Source: Lachnospiraceae bacterium (GTDB lineage Bacteria > Bacillota > Clostridia > Lachnospirales > Lachnospiraceae). Taken from it: a stretch of 64,000 bases of DNA. The notes under the pieces were generated by a model. The model saw only the letters and a program-made list of their open reading frames with translations. It had not been told where the DNA came from and ran no database searches. The stretch covers positions 174,217 to 238,216 of the forward strand of contig JAFZOS010000101.1 in NCBI GenBank assembly GCA_017550535.1. Reading direction: 5' to 3'. Position 1 is the stretch's first letter; the number at the start of each line of letters is the position of its first letter. A program made the translations under genes and the position numbers. This document shows positions 35,756 through 45,488 of the stretch, piece after piece.

Positions 35756-37584
35756 TCTCCCCTGCCTCCTTTCATGGCTCCGCAGCCGTAATGATCACAG
35801 CGAAGACATCTGCCCGCTTCGCGCATTGCCTCTTCATACGTCATCGACAGTTCTACATGATCGAAATCATCTTTCCTATCAAAAGGATCTCTCTGCTCTA
35901 TCTCTGCCCTTCCGGTGGGAACACATGGGTTGGGATATGCGGGCGGGATCTCCGGTTTTCCGCCTGTTTTGTGATGATATCCAAGGTATTCATCGATATT
36001 GAATGCCGCAACCTGTCCTGCCGCAATGGCATTTATCGCCGTTGACGGCCCTGTAACACAGTCACCGCCCGAGAACACACCGTCAAGACCGGTCACCATG
36101 CATGTCTCATCGGCCAATATCCTCCCTCGGTTAGTGGGAACTCCCTCTTTTTCAAAGTCGGCAACATCGCTTCTCTGTCCGACCCCGAGTATAAGATAGT
36201 CACACTTGAAACGATATGGATAATTGCTCGAGTCTTCGGTTGTCATCATTCCGTACTCGTCGTATCCGGCAACTATCTCAGGCTGCAGCCACACCGATAC
36301 GACTTCGTTCGTTTCCTTATCCACCTCGATATTAAGGAATGACAGCAGCGTACGAAATCTTACACCTTCCTGCATCGCTCCTATTATTTCCTCTTCAAGA
36401 GCCGTATAGTCATCTCTTTTTCGCGTAAAAACATGAATTGACTCGGCATTCAGGCGTACCGCCGTTCGTGCGGCATCCATTGCAACATTTCCGCCTCCGA
36501 TGAGTGCGACTTTCTTACCGCTTAAGTCAGGTGCATTTCCGTTTGCGACAAGCTGCAGGAAATCAGCTGCCGGGATAACATTCTTCGCATCAGCGTTCTC
36601 CATCGGCATACGGTTGCCAAGCTGGGCACCGAGTCCAAGGAATATTGCATCATATCCTTCCTTTAGTTCTTTGAAGGATATATCTCTCCCTATCTTGGTA
36701 TTATAATGCATCAATATATCGCCCGAGTTAATGATAGCGGTTATGTCCTGATCAAGCCTCGCCTTGGGAAGCCTGTACTCGGGTATCCCGTAACGGAGCA
36801 TTCCTCCTGCCTTATCATGCTCTTCGTATACTTCAACTTTATGTCCCATGAGAGCCAGATAATAAGCAGCCGTCATTCCGGAAGGCCCCGCTCCGATGAC
36901 AGCGATCTTCTTCCCTGTCTTCACATTCGGATCGGGACTTGCGACCGTATCTGCAGGGGCATTGTCAACCGCATACTTCTTAAGTCCCCTTATATTTATC
37001 GGATCATCAACAAGCGTACGACGGCACTTCCTTTCACACGGATGCTCACATACAAAAGCACATGCCGTGGGGAACGGATTCCTGTCACGTATCACCTGCA
37101 CGGCTTCGGCATAGCGTTCATTCCTGATCATAGCTATATAACCGGGCACATCGACATGCGCCGGACAAAGCGTTATACACGGCGTGGTCTGGATGACGTT
37201 TTCAACGCACTTCCTGTTCTTTATATGACTCTCATATTCATCAGCAAACTCGGTCAGGGAATCAAGTATCAGGTTGGCTCCGACAACGCCGACGGCACAG
37301 TCGGCTGTCTGCGCGATCATCCTGCACTTTTCCTCCATAAGCTTAAGTGTTTCTTCCGTTGCATCTCCGTAAAGGATGGATTTTAAATAAAAATCCACTT
37401 CTCCCAAACCTTCACGGCATGGCACGCATTTTCCGCATGACTGATTCATCGATATATGAAGCAGCGACCTGTACAATGCCAAAGGACACATTCCGGGTGG
37501 GTACGATGTCATCCGTGAACGGAACTTGCGCAGAACAACATCGATCCGTTCATTCATATTTCCGCGTTTTACAAGTTTTCGCAT
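35752..37584 (-). CDS. Electron-transfer partner of FDH: NuoF-type 4Fe-4S segment fused to GltD-like reductase
   Basis: 610 residues. Residues about 30-110 match only the C-terminal 4Fe-4S region of NuoF/HydB (SCGKCVPCREG). The NADH/FMN-binding domain of NuoF is missing. The rest is a GltD/NfnB-like reductase: two 4Fe-4S cysteine sets (CITLCPAHVDVPGY, CAFVCEHPCERKC), FAD motif VIGAGPSGMTAAYY, NAD(P) motif LIGGGNVAMDAAR, and a further Cys set at the end (CLRCDHYGCG). It probably carries electrons between FDH and NAD(P)H in the cytoplasm. First gene of the operon; AAGGAG precedes ATG 37584. Confidence 0.85.
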   Translation of the reverse strand: MRKLVKRGNMNERIDVVLRKFRSRMTSYPPGMCPLALYRSLLHISMNQSCGKCVPCREGLGEVDFYLKSILYGDATEETLKLMEEKCRMIAQTADCAVGVVGANLILDSLTEFADEYESHIKNRKCVENVIQTTPCITLCPAHVDVPGYIAMIRNERYAEAVQVIRDRNPFPTACAFVCEHPCERKCRRTLVDDPINIRGLKKYAVDNAPADTVASPDPNVKTGKKIAVIGAGPSGMTAAYYLALMGHKVEVYEEHDKAGGMLRYGIPEYRLPKARLDQDITAIINSGDILMHYNTKIGRDISFKELKEGYDAIFLGLGAQLGNRMPMENADAKNVIPAADFLQLVANGNAPDLSGKKVALIGGGNVAMDAARTAVRLNAESIHVFTRKRDDYTALEEEIIGAMQEGVRFRTLLSFLNIEVDKETNEVVSVWLQPEIVAGYDEYGMMTTEDSSNYPYRFKCDYLILGVGQRSDVADFEKEGVPTNRGRILADETCMVTGLDGVFSGGDCVTGPSTAINAIAAGQVAAFNIDEYLGYHHKTGGKPEIPPAYPNPCVPTGRAEIEQRDPFDRKDDFDHVELSMTYEEAMREAGRCLRCDHYGCGAMKGGRGE

Positions 37585-37655
37585 TTTTTCTCCTTCCTGT
37601 ACCGGGATATGATCCCTATGCTTTCAGGATCATGATAAAACCGATCATCAGATAA

Positions 37656-37684
37656 ATTATAGCATAAACTGCATTACCTGTTCT
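37656..37684 (-). promoter_or_regulatory. Extended -10 promoter of the fdh-molybdenum operon
   Basis: On the minus strand TGCTATAAT (-10 at 37656-37661 with the upstream TG) is an extended -10 element. The -35 position reads AGAACA (37679-37684), a poor match. Transcription would begin near 37650 and could run about 14 kb to mobA, as intergenic gaps are small except before modA. Confidence 0.6.
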
Positions 37685-37702
37685 CTCATTGATCATATTG
37701 TA

Positions 37703-38866
37703 TCACCGATCAGTTCTTTCTTTTTTCAGCGACATATATGTCAGTTCAAGAAACCCAAGGTTAAGCACTGCAAAGATCAACAGATAGAAGGGCATGATAC
37801 CGATGCCTGTGTGTTCCTGTATATTGCCAAATACCATTGGCATGAAGGCACTGCCGACATATGCGGAAGCCATTTGGAGTCCGATCACCGCTGCACTGTA
37901 TCGCTTATCAAAGTTAATGGGCGCCATATGCTGTATACTGGGAAACACGGGACCCATTCCCGTACCGATAAGTACAAAACCGGCAACCGTAACCTGATAG
38001 GGCGCACCTTCAAGAAACACAAGCACGATACCGAATATCTCCAATGCAATGCCATATCTGATCATCTTTCGGTCACCGAACCGGTTTGTAATAAACCCAG
38101 ATATCAGCCTGCCTATCATGAGTCCTAAAAATACCAGCATGCCAAAAGAAGCGATCAGGCTGTCGCTTAATCCGGATCTGGTGCCTGCAAAATAACTCGA
38201 CGTCCACAAAAAGCATGTCGCTTCACCGGAACAGTATGCAAAAAATGCGATGAGCGTAAATATTACACCCGGAACCTTAAGCGTTTCTCCTATTCCGGCG
38301 GCATCTTTTGATCCCTGACTTTCATTTTCTTTGTTTTTGTTCCACAGCGGCAGCGAAAAGATACATACGAGCATGATCCCCATCTGAATATAGGATGTCC
38401 ACCTGTAACCTTCATGCCATGTCGCATGTTTAAGCGCAAGTGCCATTATATTCGGACTGATTATGGCTCCCACACCGTAAAAGCAGTGCAGGAAGTTCAT
38501 TACTGCCCCCGAATAGTTATTGGCAATATAATGATTGACTGCCGCATCAATGGCTCCCGCACCGAGTCCGTATGGTACAGACAGGATGATAAGCGTAAGG
38601 TAATGACCGGAAAAAGAAAAGCCAAGGATCCCGATGATCGTCATAAAAATGGATACTATTATTATCCATTTCGTATGAAACCTTTTTATAAGCACCGGAC
38701 TTAAAAGCGCGGAAATGATGGTCATGAAGGCTATCGTCATAAACACATATCCCGCATAAGAAGAGGGAACTCCTAAGTCCTCCTTCATCACGGGCCATCC
38801 CGAACCCAGCAGTGAGTCGGGAAGTCCAAGACTTATATATATTAAATACATTACTGCTATAAGCAT
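37703..38866 (-). CDS. MFS transporter
   Basis: 387 residues with about 12 hydrophobic helices. SLGLPDSLLGSGWPVM in helix 1 and GLMIGRLISGFITNRFGDRK between helices 7 and 8 place it in a fucose-permease-like MFS group, often with unknown substrate. The end is a charged KKERTDR tail. No ribosome site lies close to ATG 38866; an AGGAGG serves instead a tiny upstream frame (38857-38892) that overlaps this start, so translation may be coupled or the real N-terminus may lie across a frameshift. It follows the HAD lipoprotein. Confidence 0.85.
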   Translation of the reverse strand: MLIAVMYLIYISLGLPDSLLGSGWPVMKEDLGVPSSYAGYVFMTIAFMTIISALLSPVLIKRFHTKWIIIVSIFMTIIGILGFSFSGHYLTLIILSVPYGLGAGAIDAAVNHYIANNYSGAVMNFLHCFYGVGAIISPNIMALALKHATWHEGYRWTSYIQMGIMLVCIFSLPLWNKNKENESQGSKDAAGIGETLKVPGVIFTLIAFFAYCSGEATCFLWTSSYFAGTRSGLSDSLIASFGMLVFLGLMIGRLISGFITNRFGDRKMIRYGIALEIFGIVLVFLEGAPYQVTVAGFVLIGTGMGPVFPSIQHMAPINFDKRYSAAVIGLQMASAYVGSAFMPMVFGNIQEHTGIGIMPFYLLIFAVLNLGFLELTYMSLKKERTDR

Positions 38867-38892
38867 CGGTTATTGTTAAACCCCTTTTTCAT
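38857..38892 (-). CDS. 11-codon leader frame overlapping the MFS start
   Basis: ATG 38892 has a perfect AGGAGG nine nt upstream (38902-38907) and encodes MKKGFNNNRCL before a TAG. That stop lies inside the first codons of the MFS gene, in another frame. It could be a coupling leader. Alternatively a one-base change has split the real N-terminus (MKK...) from the transporter. Confidence 0.35.
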   Translation of the reverse strand: MKKGFNNNRCL

Positions 38893-38925
38893 TAAATACA
38901 ACCTCCTATTGCGCACTTTTTTTGA

Positions 38926-40968
38926 TTATGACGCTTTTGAAAGCGGCGTAAAGTCAAACCTTACATACTCAAACCTTGACTTATACTCCTCAAAATCCTC
39001 CTCGCTTATACTCTCCCATTCATCTTCCGAACCGTAGTTTACAAACCAGGGATTGTCATTATCTTCGTAACCGTCAATCTTAACCCCAAGCTGGGGAAGA
39101 AGGTTGGTGGTATTTGGCTCTATATCATATGAGAGCCATTCGCTGTCATCTGCTCCGTCCGACCTTTCATTGACGATCATACCATATTTAAGGGCATAAT
39201 ACCTGTCCCGGCCGGAACCGCTTAAAACATGGACAGGCTTTCTGTCAACCATTGTATAAATATCGTAAACGGTGCCTTTCAGATCACCCTGTGCTATCTC
39301 GCCTATGAGCAGCTCATCAACACCGTCGTTGTTGATATCAAAATAAGCATATCCGATGTTGTCAAGTGCATCCCCGCCTGTTGCGATATTTACGGCATTG
39401 TATTCGGGGCTCATATCCTCTTTCTCAAGCTTGTTGGAATCCCATTTTTCCTTAACAGCCGTAACGTACTTATCGATAACTTCCGAATACATATCCTCTC
39501 CGTCACAACCTGCTCCCCATACAAACTCGCCTTCAACCTTGGGGGCAAGGGTCTTAACTATATCCTCGGCGCCCTTGTACAAAGCTTCATATGATTCCGG
39601 CATTTTATCTGCATATGTAACATAATCATACTGGACATCGGATGGATAACCTATCACGATATCATACAGGGTATCTTCGCCCTTTTTGATCTCACCGACT
39701 TTCATATCCATTCCGCCGGCATAATCCTCAGGCTTATCATATGCAAACACCGAAAATGCGAACCCGCCGAAATCGGCATCCATTGCCTCCTTATCATACA
39801 CATAGTATCCGTTCCTTCTGCTCCCGATCACATATTTTCCATCCAGCTCATCAGGCATTGTTATATCAAATATCTCGTTTTCCTTTTCCCGGTTAAGGGT
39901 AACATCTTCTCCGTAAATAGTGGCAAAATCATCACACATGGAAATGGTCTCAAAACCGTGTTCATCACAAAACTCGGCAAGGGGTTCCCATTTTTCATAA
40001 TTGCCGTATTCCCTTTCGTAATCATCACACAGGACCATATAAGCCCTGCCCTCATATTTGTCATTATTGACGGTATACTGGCCCATCGACAGGTCACCCG
40101 AACTGTTTCCGAATGCAAGCACCGGAACCTTGCCTATTTCAAGGGCTATCTCACTTACCTTGTTCATCTTGATCGTCTTGATGATAAGATCACCGCCAAG
40201 TATGACCTCATCATCCTTCGTATACAGATAATCAAGCCCATCCGTATCTCCCTGACCTTCCGCGACCATCGTATAACTCATACCGATAACACGGTTCTCG
40301 GGAATGGGAAGCTTATCCTCAATAAGTGCCCTTACAACAGTCCTGTCGGATCCGCTGACTATATAACAGGTAAAATCATTCGCATCAAGATATTTAACAA
40401 GAGATACCATGGGCAGGTAAAAAGCTTCGCCCCTTGTAAGATTATTAAAGCCTTCCGCCTCGGAATTCATAAACTCACGGGTATAAGCCTTAAGTTCATC
40501 TATTGTCATGCCCGCATAAGCCCTGCCTGCATATTCGGCATGTATGCGCTCCGATCCTTTTGGAATGTCGCCGGTGCTTATCCCATCCTCAAGCTCCTGT
40601 GCGAACTTCCTCATATCTTCGGGAACATCATAATCCTCATCATACAGCGCCCTGTGAATAAACATCATGTACTCGAAATATGACGGATACAGCTCACCTA
40701 TTATGGTTCCGTCAAGATCGAATACCGCAATACGGTCTTCAACAGGTATAAACTTATCTGATCTCTCATCGGTTGCCGATTCAACATACTCCTTTATGGA
40801 AGCGGCCGCCGCGGAGTCCTCGGACCAGTATTCCAGCTGAACCTTTTCGCCCGTTTCCACGGGTGATTCGATCAGTTTATTGCCGTTAACGCTGACATTA
40901 CATGCACTGATCGACATTGCCGCTACCGTCATAAAAACAATAATTGAAAACGTTTTGAGCTTACTCAT
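38926..40968 (-). CDS. Lipoprotein with HAD-type phosphatase domain
   Basis: 680 residues. The signal ends in a lipobox MSISAC, so the protein should sit outside the membrane. Residues about 80-330 form a HAD hydrolase: catalytic DLDGT in IAVFDLDGTIIGE, motif II CYIVSGSDRT, and GNSSGDLSMGQ as motif III/IV, with a cap between. Helix-rich phosphoserine-phosphatase-like members are the closest layout. The last 190 residues (from about 490) contain DINNDGVDELLIGE, an acidic FG-GAP-like calcium-type segment. Substrate unknown. It lies 12 nt after the canonical HD-GYP gene. Confidence 0.75.
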   Translation of the reverse strand: MSKLKTFSIIVFMTVAAMSISACNVSVNGNKLIESPVETGEKVQLEYWSEDSAAAASIKEYVESATDERSDKFIPVEDRIAVFDLDGTIIGELYPSYFEYMMFIHRALYDEDYDVPEDMRKFAQELEDGISTGDIPKGSERIHAEYAGRAYAGMTIDELKAYTREFMNSEAEGFNNLTRGEAFYLPMVSLVKYLDANDFTCYIVSGSDRTVVRALIEDKLPIPENRVIGMSYTMVAEGQGDTDGLDYLYTKDDEVILGGDLIIKTIKMNKVSEIALEIGKVPVLAFGNSSGDLSMGQYTVNNDKYEGRAYMVLCDDYEREYGNYEKWEPLAEFCDEHGFETISMCDDFATIYGEDVTLNREKENEIFDITMPDELDGKYVIGSRRNGYYVYDKEAMDADFGGFAFSVFAYDKPEDYAGGMDMKVGEIKKGEDTLYDIVIGYPSDVQYDYVTYADKMPESYEALYKGAEDIVKTLAPKVEGEFVWGAGCDGEDMYSEVIDKYVTAVKEKWDSNKLEKEDMSPEYNAVNIATGGDALDNIGYAYFDINNDGVDELLIGEIAQGDLKGTVYDIYTMVDRKPVHVLSGSGRDRYYALKYGMIVNERSDGADDSEWLSYDIEPNTTNLLPQLGVKIDGYEDNDNPWFVNYGSEDEWESISEEDFEEYKSRFEYVRFDFTPLSKAS

Positions 40969-40980
40969 GATTACCTCCTT

Positions 40981-43218
40981 CTATCTTATACGGATATTCG
41001 ACAAAGCTACCTGATCACCTGTAAGTGAAATATATATTTTTTTTGTGCCATCTTTTATCGTTGTGATGCTGTTCAACGAAATACCCATGTTTTCAGTCCG
41101 CATAAATATCATTTTTCCTTCCCTGCGAATCTTCAAGCAGCAGTCGATCCCCTTCATGTTTATATCCATCCAATTTTCCCATCCATCAAAATCTTTGGTA
41201 TGATCAACCCGGACCTCATTTACAACCTTTTCTTCGGATTCCCAGTTTTCCCCATCAAGCTTAAGCAACAGATACTCACGATAGTCTTCACCGCCCACCT
41301 GTCCGTCCTTAGAATAATAAATACAAATATAAGGGCAATGCCATATAAGGCGGGCTGTCGGATAACTCATTGTATGGAAACTAATGGTCATTTCTTTTGT
41401 TATAGGCATCCCGGCCGTTGTAGCCCATCTGGGGCCATCCACCTCGATATTCGGAATATCGCCTGTAAGACATCCTTTTGTATAGCTGACCTCTTCGGCA
41501 ATGCGCGGAATTTTCATTCTAACCGCCTCATTTTGGTCCATATTGACACTAATATCGGAAATCTCACAATGTTCTCCTGAAATAGAGATAAAGACATACC
41601 TTGAGGTGTCGGGAAGTGCCAGGATTGCATCAAATGATTTTTTCTTTCCTGTTACACGCACCAATACGTGATCACGGTTTCTTGCTGCTTCGATCTTGTA
41701 CTTTTGTCCCTGTCCGGCAGATGATACGAATGCCGTTTCGCCGCGTGCTCCGTTTTGTAATGTGTGAACTTCGGTTTTTCTGGCATTACATTTTTTTACG
41801 GTTCCATCCGTCCTGATCTGTGCATATTCATAATAGAGCAGATCCTTATTATTCTCTTCTCCAGGATGTACTTTTCCGTCAAGAGAATCATATACGATCA
41901 ATATGGGAATGCTCTCATCTTCGTTAAATCCGGCATAAGGTCGGCTTATGAAAGATATATTGGTCGTTTCCTGCGTGATCCCGATATCATCAGAGCAGTC
42001 ATGATATATGCTTTCGCAGCGAATTGTATCCTTCCCTGACACATTGACACCGGATATGCTCTCTTTCATCTTATATTCAATATCCATATCTACAAGGCGG
42101 ATCATGATCCTTGCAAAATCAGGATCAAACTGGGTTGCGATTCCCTTTGCCAGTTCCTCCCTTACCCTGTGCTGGGGAAGTACATCTCGATAACTTCTTT
42201 TGGATGTCATCGCATCGTATGCATCGGCAACTGCTATTATCCTTGCTATCTCAGGGATTTCTTTACCTTTCAGTTTATCGGGATACCCTTTGCCATCATA
42301 TCTCTCATGGTGATGCCTTGCTCCCCAGATCAGATCCGGATAATCACGGACACTCTCCAGAATCTCCGCACCCCGAACAGTGTGAGTTTTTATGATCTCA
42401 TACTCTTCATCTGTTAGTTTTCCGACCTTATTGATGATCTTTTCGGGAATACCGATCTTTCCAATATCATGAAGCAAGGCGATCTGATATATATCATTAC
42501 ACTCAATCCGGCTCTTACCATAGTATTCGGCAATCTTTTTTGAGTACTCCGCAACTCTTTCGGAATGTCCGTGTGTATACTCATCTTTTGCATCGATCGC
42601 ATTTACCATCGCTGATGATATCTGCTCAAATATGCGTTGAGTATTTCTCTGTACTTCATCCTTACGAAACAGACTTATACAAAAAATGAATAGGGTATAC
42701 ACTATTCCGCCTACAATAAACATGCCTGAAATTGAATCAAAATAGCTCTGCCCCCTCGAAAACTCCGTGACCAATTCCGGATATCTGTAGCCTATTATCC
42801 AACATGCGATCAAGATCAGAGCATTTAAAACAAGCATTATCACCCTCAGGTTCCCCTCGAGTATAAGCCCTATATATATGGTTCCGAGGAGCAGCCAGAG
42901 AGGAGCTCCGCTAATCGCGCCGCCATTGGAAAAAAACATAGCCGGAAGGAACACAACCACAACTATGACTGAAAGAACGATCTTTGCCTCCGAGATCATG
43001 TCCTTTTTAAACACATAGTAGATAAAGACAGAGAAACCGACCGCTCCGCCTACTGTAGATAAGGTTGCCGACAAAGGCTCCCGCATGATCAAGCCTAACG
43101 GTATCGCAGCGTATAATGCGATCAATATCAGACATGAAAAAATAACAAACGATCTGTCCTGCAAACTGACAGATGTATCGAAAATGTATTCCGTCAAACG
43201 TTTACGAAATAACTTCAT
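40981..43218 (-). CDS. Membrane HD-GYP protein with tandem C-terminal beta-sandwich-like module
   Basis: 745 residues. Six or so helices (20-185) form a membrane sensor. The HD-GYP domain follows, with intact H250-D251 (LLHDIGKIGIP), HHERYDGKGYP at about 303-313, and DAYDAMTSKRSY. Such domains hydrolyse cyclic-di-GMP. The last 350 residues have no family I recognise. They contain two similar halves ending in [IV]-[SY]-[IL]-[ST]-G-x5-S-[DN]-I-[SR]-[VI], with IWHCP and YYSKDG between. These features recall lectin-like or glucanase-like sandwiches. The same module is in the neighbouring paralogue. Confidence 0.85.
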   Translation of the reverse strand: MKLFRKRLTEYIFDTSVSLQDRSFVIFSCLILIALYAAIPLGLIMREPLSATLSTVGGAVGFSVFIYYVFKKDMISEAKIVLSVIVVVVFLPAMFFSNGGAISGAPLWLLLGTIYIGLILEGNLRVIMLVLNALILIACWIIGYRYPELVTEFSRGQSYFDSISGMFIVGGIVYTLFIFCISLFRKDEVQRNTQRIFEQISSAMVNAIDAKDEYTHGHSERVAEYSKKIAEYYGKSRIECNDIYQIALLHDIGKIGIPEKIINKVGKLTDEEYEIIKTHTVRGAEILESVRDYPDLIWGARHHHERYDGKGYPDKLKGKEIPEIARIIAVADAYDAMTSKRSYRDVLPQHRVREELAKGIATQFDPDFARIMIRLVDMDIEYKMKESISGVNVSGKDTIRCESIYHDCSDDIGITQETTNISFISRPYAGFNEDESIPILIVYDSLDGKVHPGEENNKDLLYYEYAQIRTDGTVKKCNARKTEVHTLQNGARGETAFVSSAGQGQKYKIEAARNRDHVLVRVTGKKKSFDAILALPDTSRYVFISISGEHCEISDISVNMDQNEAVRMKIPRIAEEVSYTKGCLTGDIPNIEVDGPRWATTAGMPITKEMTISFHTMSYPTARLIWHCPYICIYYSKDGQVGGEDYREYLLLKLDGENWESEEKVVNEVRVDHTKDFDGWENWMDINMKGIDCCLKIRREGKMIFMRTENMGISLNSITTIKDGTKKIYISLTGDQVALSNIRIR

Positions 43219-43234
43219 TCCTCTTACCTCCGGG

Positions 43235-45454
43235 CTATTTCAATCTGATATCCGTAAGTGCCACCTGATCTCCCGTAAGAGCCACATACACTTTATCGGG
43301 ATCATCCATGACCGTCGTAGTGTTCTCAAGTTCTATTCCAAGATTAATCGTTTTAACCGTAATACGATTTCCCTTCTTATAGACAGATACTTCGTAATCC
43401 AGTCCTGCTTTGTTAATTTCCTTCCATAACTCCCATCCCGGGAATTCTTCTTTCCTTTTCATTTTGAATCTGTTTGTAACGTATTCTTTATCTCCGTCTT
43501 CTTCACCGTTTAGTTTGATCAGATCATATTCCCGGTATTCAGGCCCAAAGACATTTCCGTCTTTTGAATAATAGATTACGACCGAAGGACAGTGCCATAT
43601 CATATTGGCCGAAGGAAGGCTCATGGAATGGAACAGTATTCTTATTTTTCCGGTAAGTTCTATCCCTTCAGATGCGGCAGAACGGAATCTGTCAATCTGA
43701 ACATTCTTAATATCCGATTCCAGAGAATCAATATAGCTGGTCTCGGTTACGATCCTCGGAATAATATCTGCCTTTATTTCTTCATCTTCAGTTTCTATCT
43801 TTATATCAGATATCTCACATTTCTCACCTGTCAGACCGATATATGACGACTTTGTTTTATCGGGTAATGCTATGATCATTTCATTTGAGTATTCAGGTCC
43901 GGTCATTTTGATCCTTATATGATCTTCAAACCTGACAGCCCGGATCTCATATGAACTTTTTTCCTTATAAGAGCCGACAGTATCAGCTGTTTCCTTTTGG
44001 ACATTTCCTAATGCTTTTATTTTTCTTGCAGCAGTAGCTACATAATGACCGTCAAACCAAATTTCTCCGTATTCAAGATAATCATACTCCCGTATTATCT
44101 TTTCATCATTATGAACGCGCCTGTCAATGGAATCAAAAAGCACAATGGAAGGCGCTCCTGATATTTCCTGTGAAACCGAGCCGTTCTTGCATTCAAAACA
44201 AATCTTCTTTTCCGCAGCCGTGATCTCTATCCCGTTTGAAATATGATCCCTGTATTTATTGCAGCTTATTTCGGATTCCACAGTCGAAACATCACTGAAT
44301 CCGCCTGTATCCTGGGCATCTATTATCTTAACCATAAGGTTTGCAAACGCAAGATCATATTTCTCTCCCGCCTCACGTACCAAAACTTCCCTGGCGAGAT
44401 AATCCGGAATGGGATTACGATCTTCTCCGGCTGTAGTCATATGAACGTAATCGCAGGATACTTCTGCTATACGCTGCATATCTTTGGCTTCATCTTCCTT
44501 AAGATCGATCACCTTATCCATAACATTCGAAAAGCCGATAGATCTGAACAAAGTTGCATAATATACCTTTTGACAGTATTCTTCATCCTTTTCGCAGATT
44601 TCCGCAATTTTCCTGGCGTATTCCGCAGAAAGGATCGCATTACCTTTATCAAGTCCGTCTTTTTCCTCGATTTCCGATACAAGTCCCATTATGGTCCTGT
44701 CAAATTCTTTAAGCACCTTTTGCTGCAGGTCCTGCATGTTTTGAATCTCAATCTCATGCGCATGTTCAACGGTATCGTTAATATCGAGATACGTGAAAAT
44801 ATAGAGACCGATCGAAACAAGCACCATAGATATGTTCACAATAGATATCCCATAGGTAAAAACCTGTAATATTCCACAGGCGATTGGAACGAATATGTAT
44901 AATATCAATGAAACATAGATCAGCCTGCTGAAGATCTTCCGATATTTTCTTACCACGGTATACTGAAGAATCGGACAAATCACCGGTACGATATATGCGA
45001 TCAAAAAGCCGCTTCCCCTGTGATATTTGTTCGTTTCATCAAAATAATAGTACAGATTTGTATACGCCGAAAAAACAGCCATCACCATTCCGATCACGGA
45101 TAACACCTGTACCAGTTTCAGAATAAAAGGAACAGAATCCGGTTTTACATCTTGGATAAGACAATCGGACAAAAAAAGGTTAAATCCGAATACAATTCCC
45201 GAAGTCAGAAAGAATACCGCAAAATTACTGATCCTGACCATGTAAAAAGCTGTCCGGCCCGGGACTCCGGCATAGAGGTATGCCAAGCGGTCAAACCATA
45301 ACAATAACAATGCAACCAGCTCCATCAGGATCAGGATTCTCTTTCTGTTTTTTGATAAAAATCTTGTATGCATCAACAGAAAGATAAGTATACCACAGGC
45401 TCCGCATAAAAAGAGCATAAGATTTAACTGATGTGCCTTTATAAGTTCTAGCAT
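43235..45454 (-). CDS. Membrane protein with degenerate HD-GYP and the same C-terminal module
   Basis: 739 residues, paralogue of the next gene downstream. Seven hydrophobic helices occupy residues 8-225. The HD-GYP region is eroded: the HD pair is replaced (TLFRSIGFSNVMDK), GYP is absent, and the DAYDAM helix is reduced to IDAQDTGG, so cyclic-di-GMP hydrolysis is unlikely. The C-terminal module keeps IWHCP, YYSKDG, YREY, W-x2-W and LTGDQVAL. A role as a non-catalytic partner or sensor of the active paralogue is inferred. It lies 16 nt before that gene. Confidence 0.75.
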   Translation of the reverse strand: MLELIKAHQLNLMLFLCGACGILIFLLMHTRFLSKNRKRILILMELVALLLLWFDRLAYLYAGVPGRTAFYMVRISNFAVFFLTSGIVFGFNLFLSDCLIQDVKPDSVPFILKLVQVLSVIGMVMAVFSAYTNLYYYFDETNKYHRGSGFLIAYIVPVICPILQYTVVRKYRKIFSRLIYVSLILYIFVPIACGILQVFTYGISIVNISMVLVSIGLYIFTYLDINDTVEHAHEIEIQNMQDLQQKVLKEFDRTIMGLVSEIEEKDGLDKGNAILSAEYARKIAEICEKDEEYCQKVYYATLFRSIGFSNVMDKVIDLKEDEAKDMQRIAEVSCDYVHMTTAGEDRNPIPDYLAREVLVREAGEKYDLAFANLMVKIIDAQDTGGFSDVSTVESEISCNKYRDHISNGIEITAAEKKICFECKNGSVSQEISGAPSIVLFDSIDRRVHNDEKIIREYDYLEYGEIWFDGHYVATAARKIKALGNVQKETADTVGSYKEKSSYEIRAVRFEDHIRIKMTGPEYSNEMIIALPDKTKSSYIGLTGEKCEISDIKIETEDEEIKADIIPRIVTETSYIDSLESDIKNVQIDRFRSAASEGIELTGKIRILFHSMSLPSANMIWHCPSVVIYYSKDGNVFGPEYREYDLIKLNGEEDGDKEYVTNRFKMKRKEEFPGWELWKEINKAGLDYEVSVYKKGNRITVKTINLGIELENTTTVMDDPDKVYVALTGDQVALTDIRLK

Positions 45455-45488
45455 TTATTCATCTCCTTAAAAGATCAAGGTAATTAGT

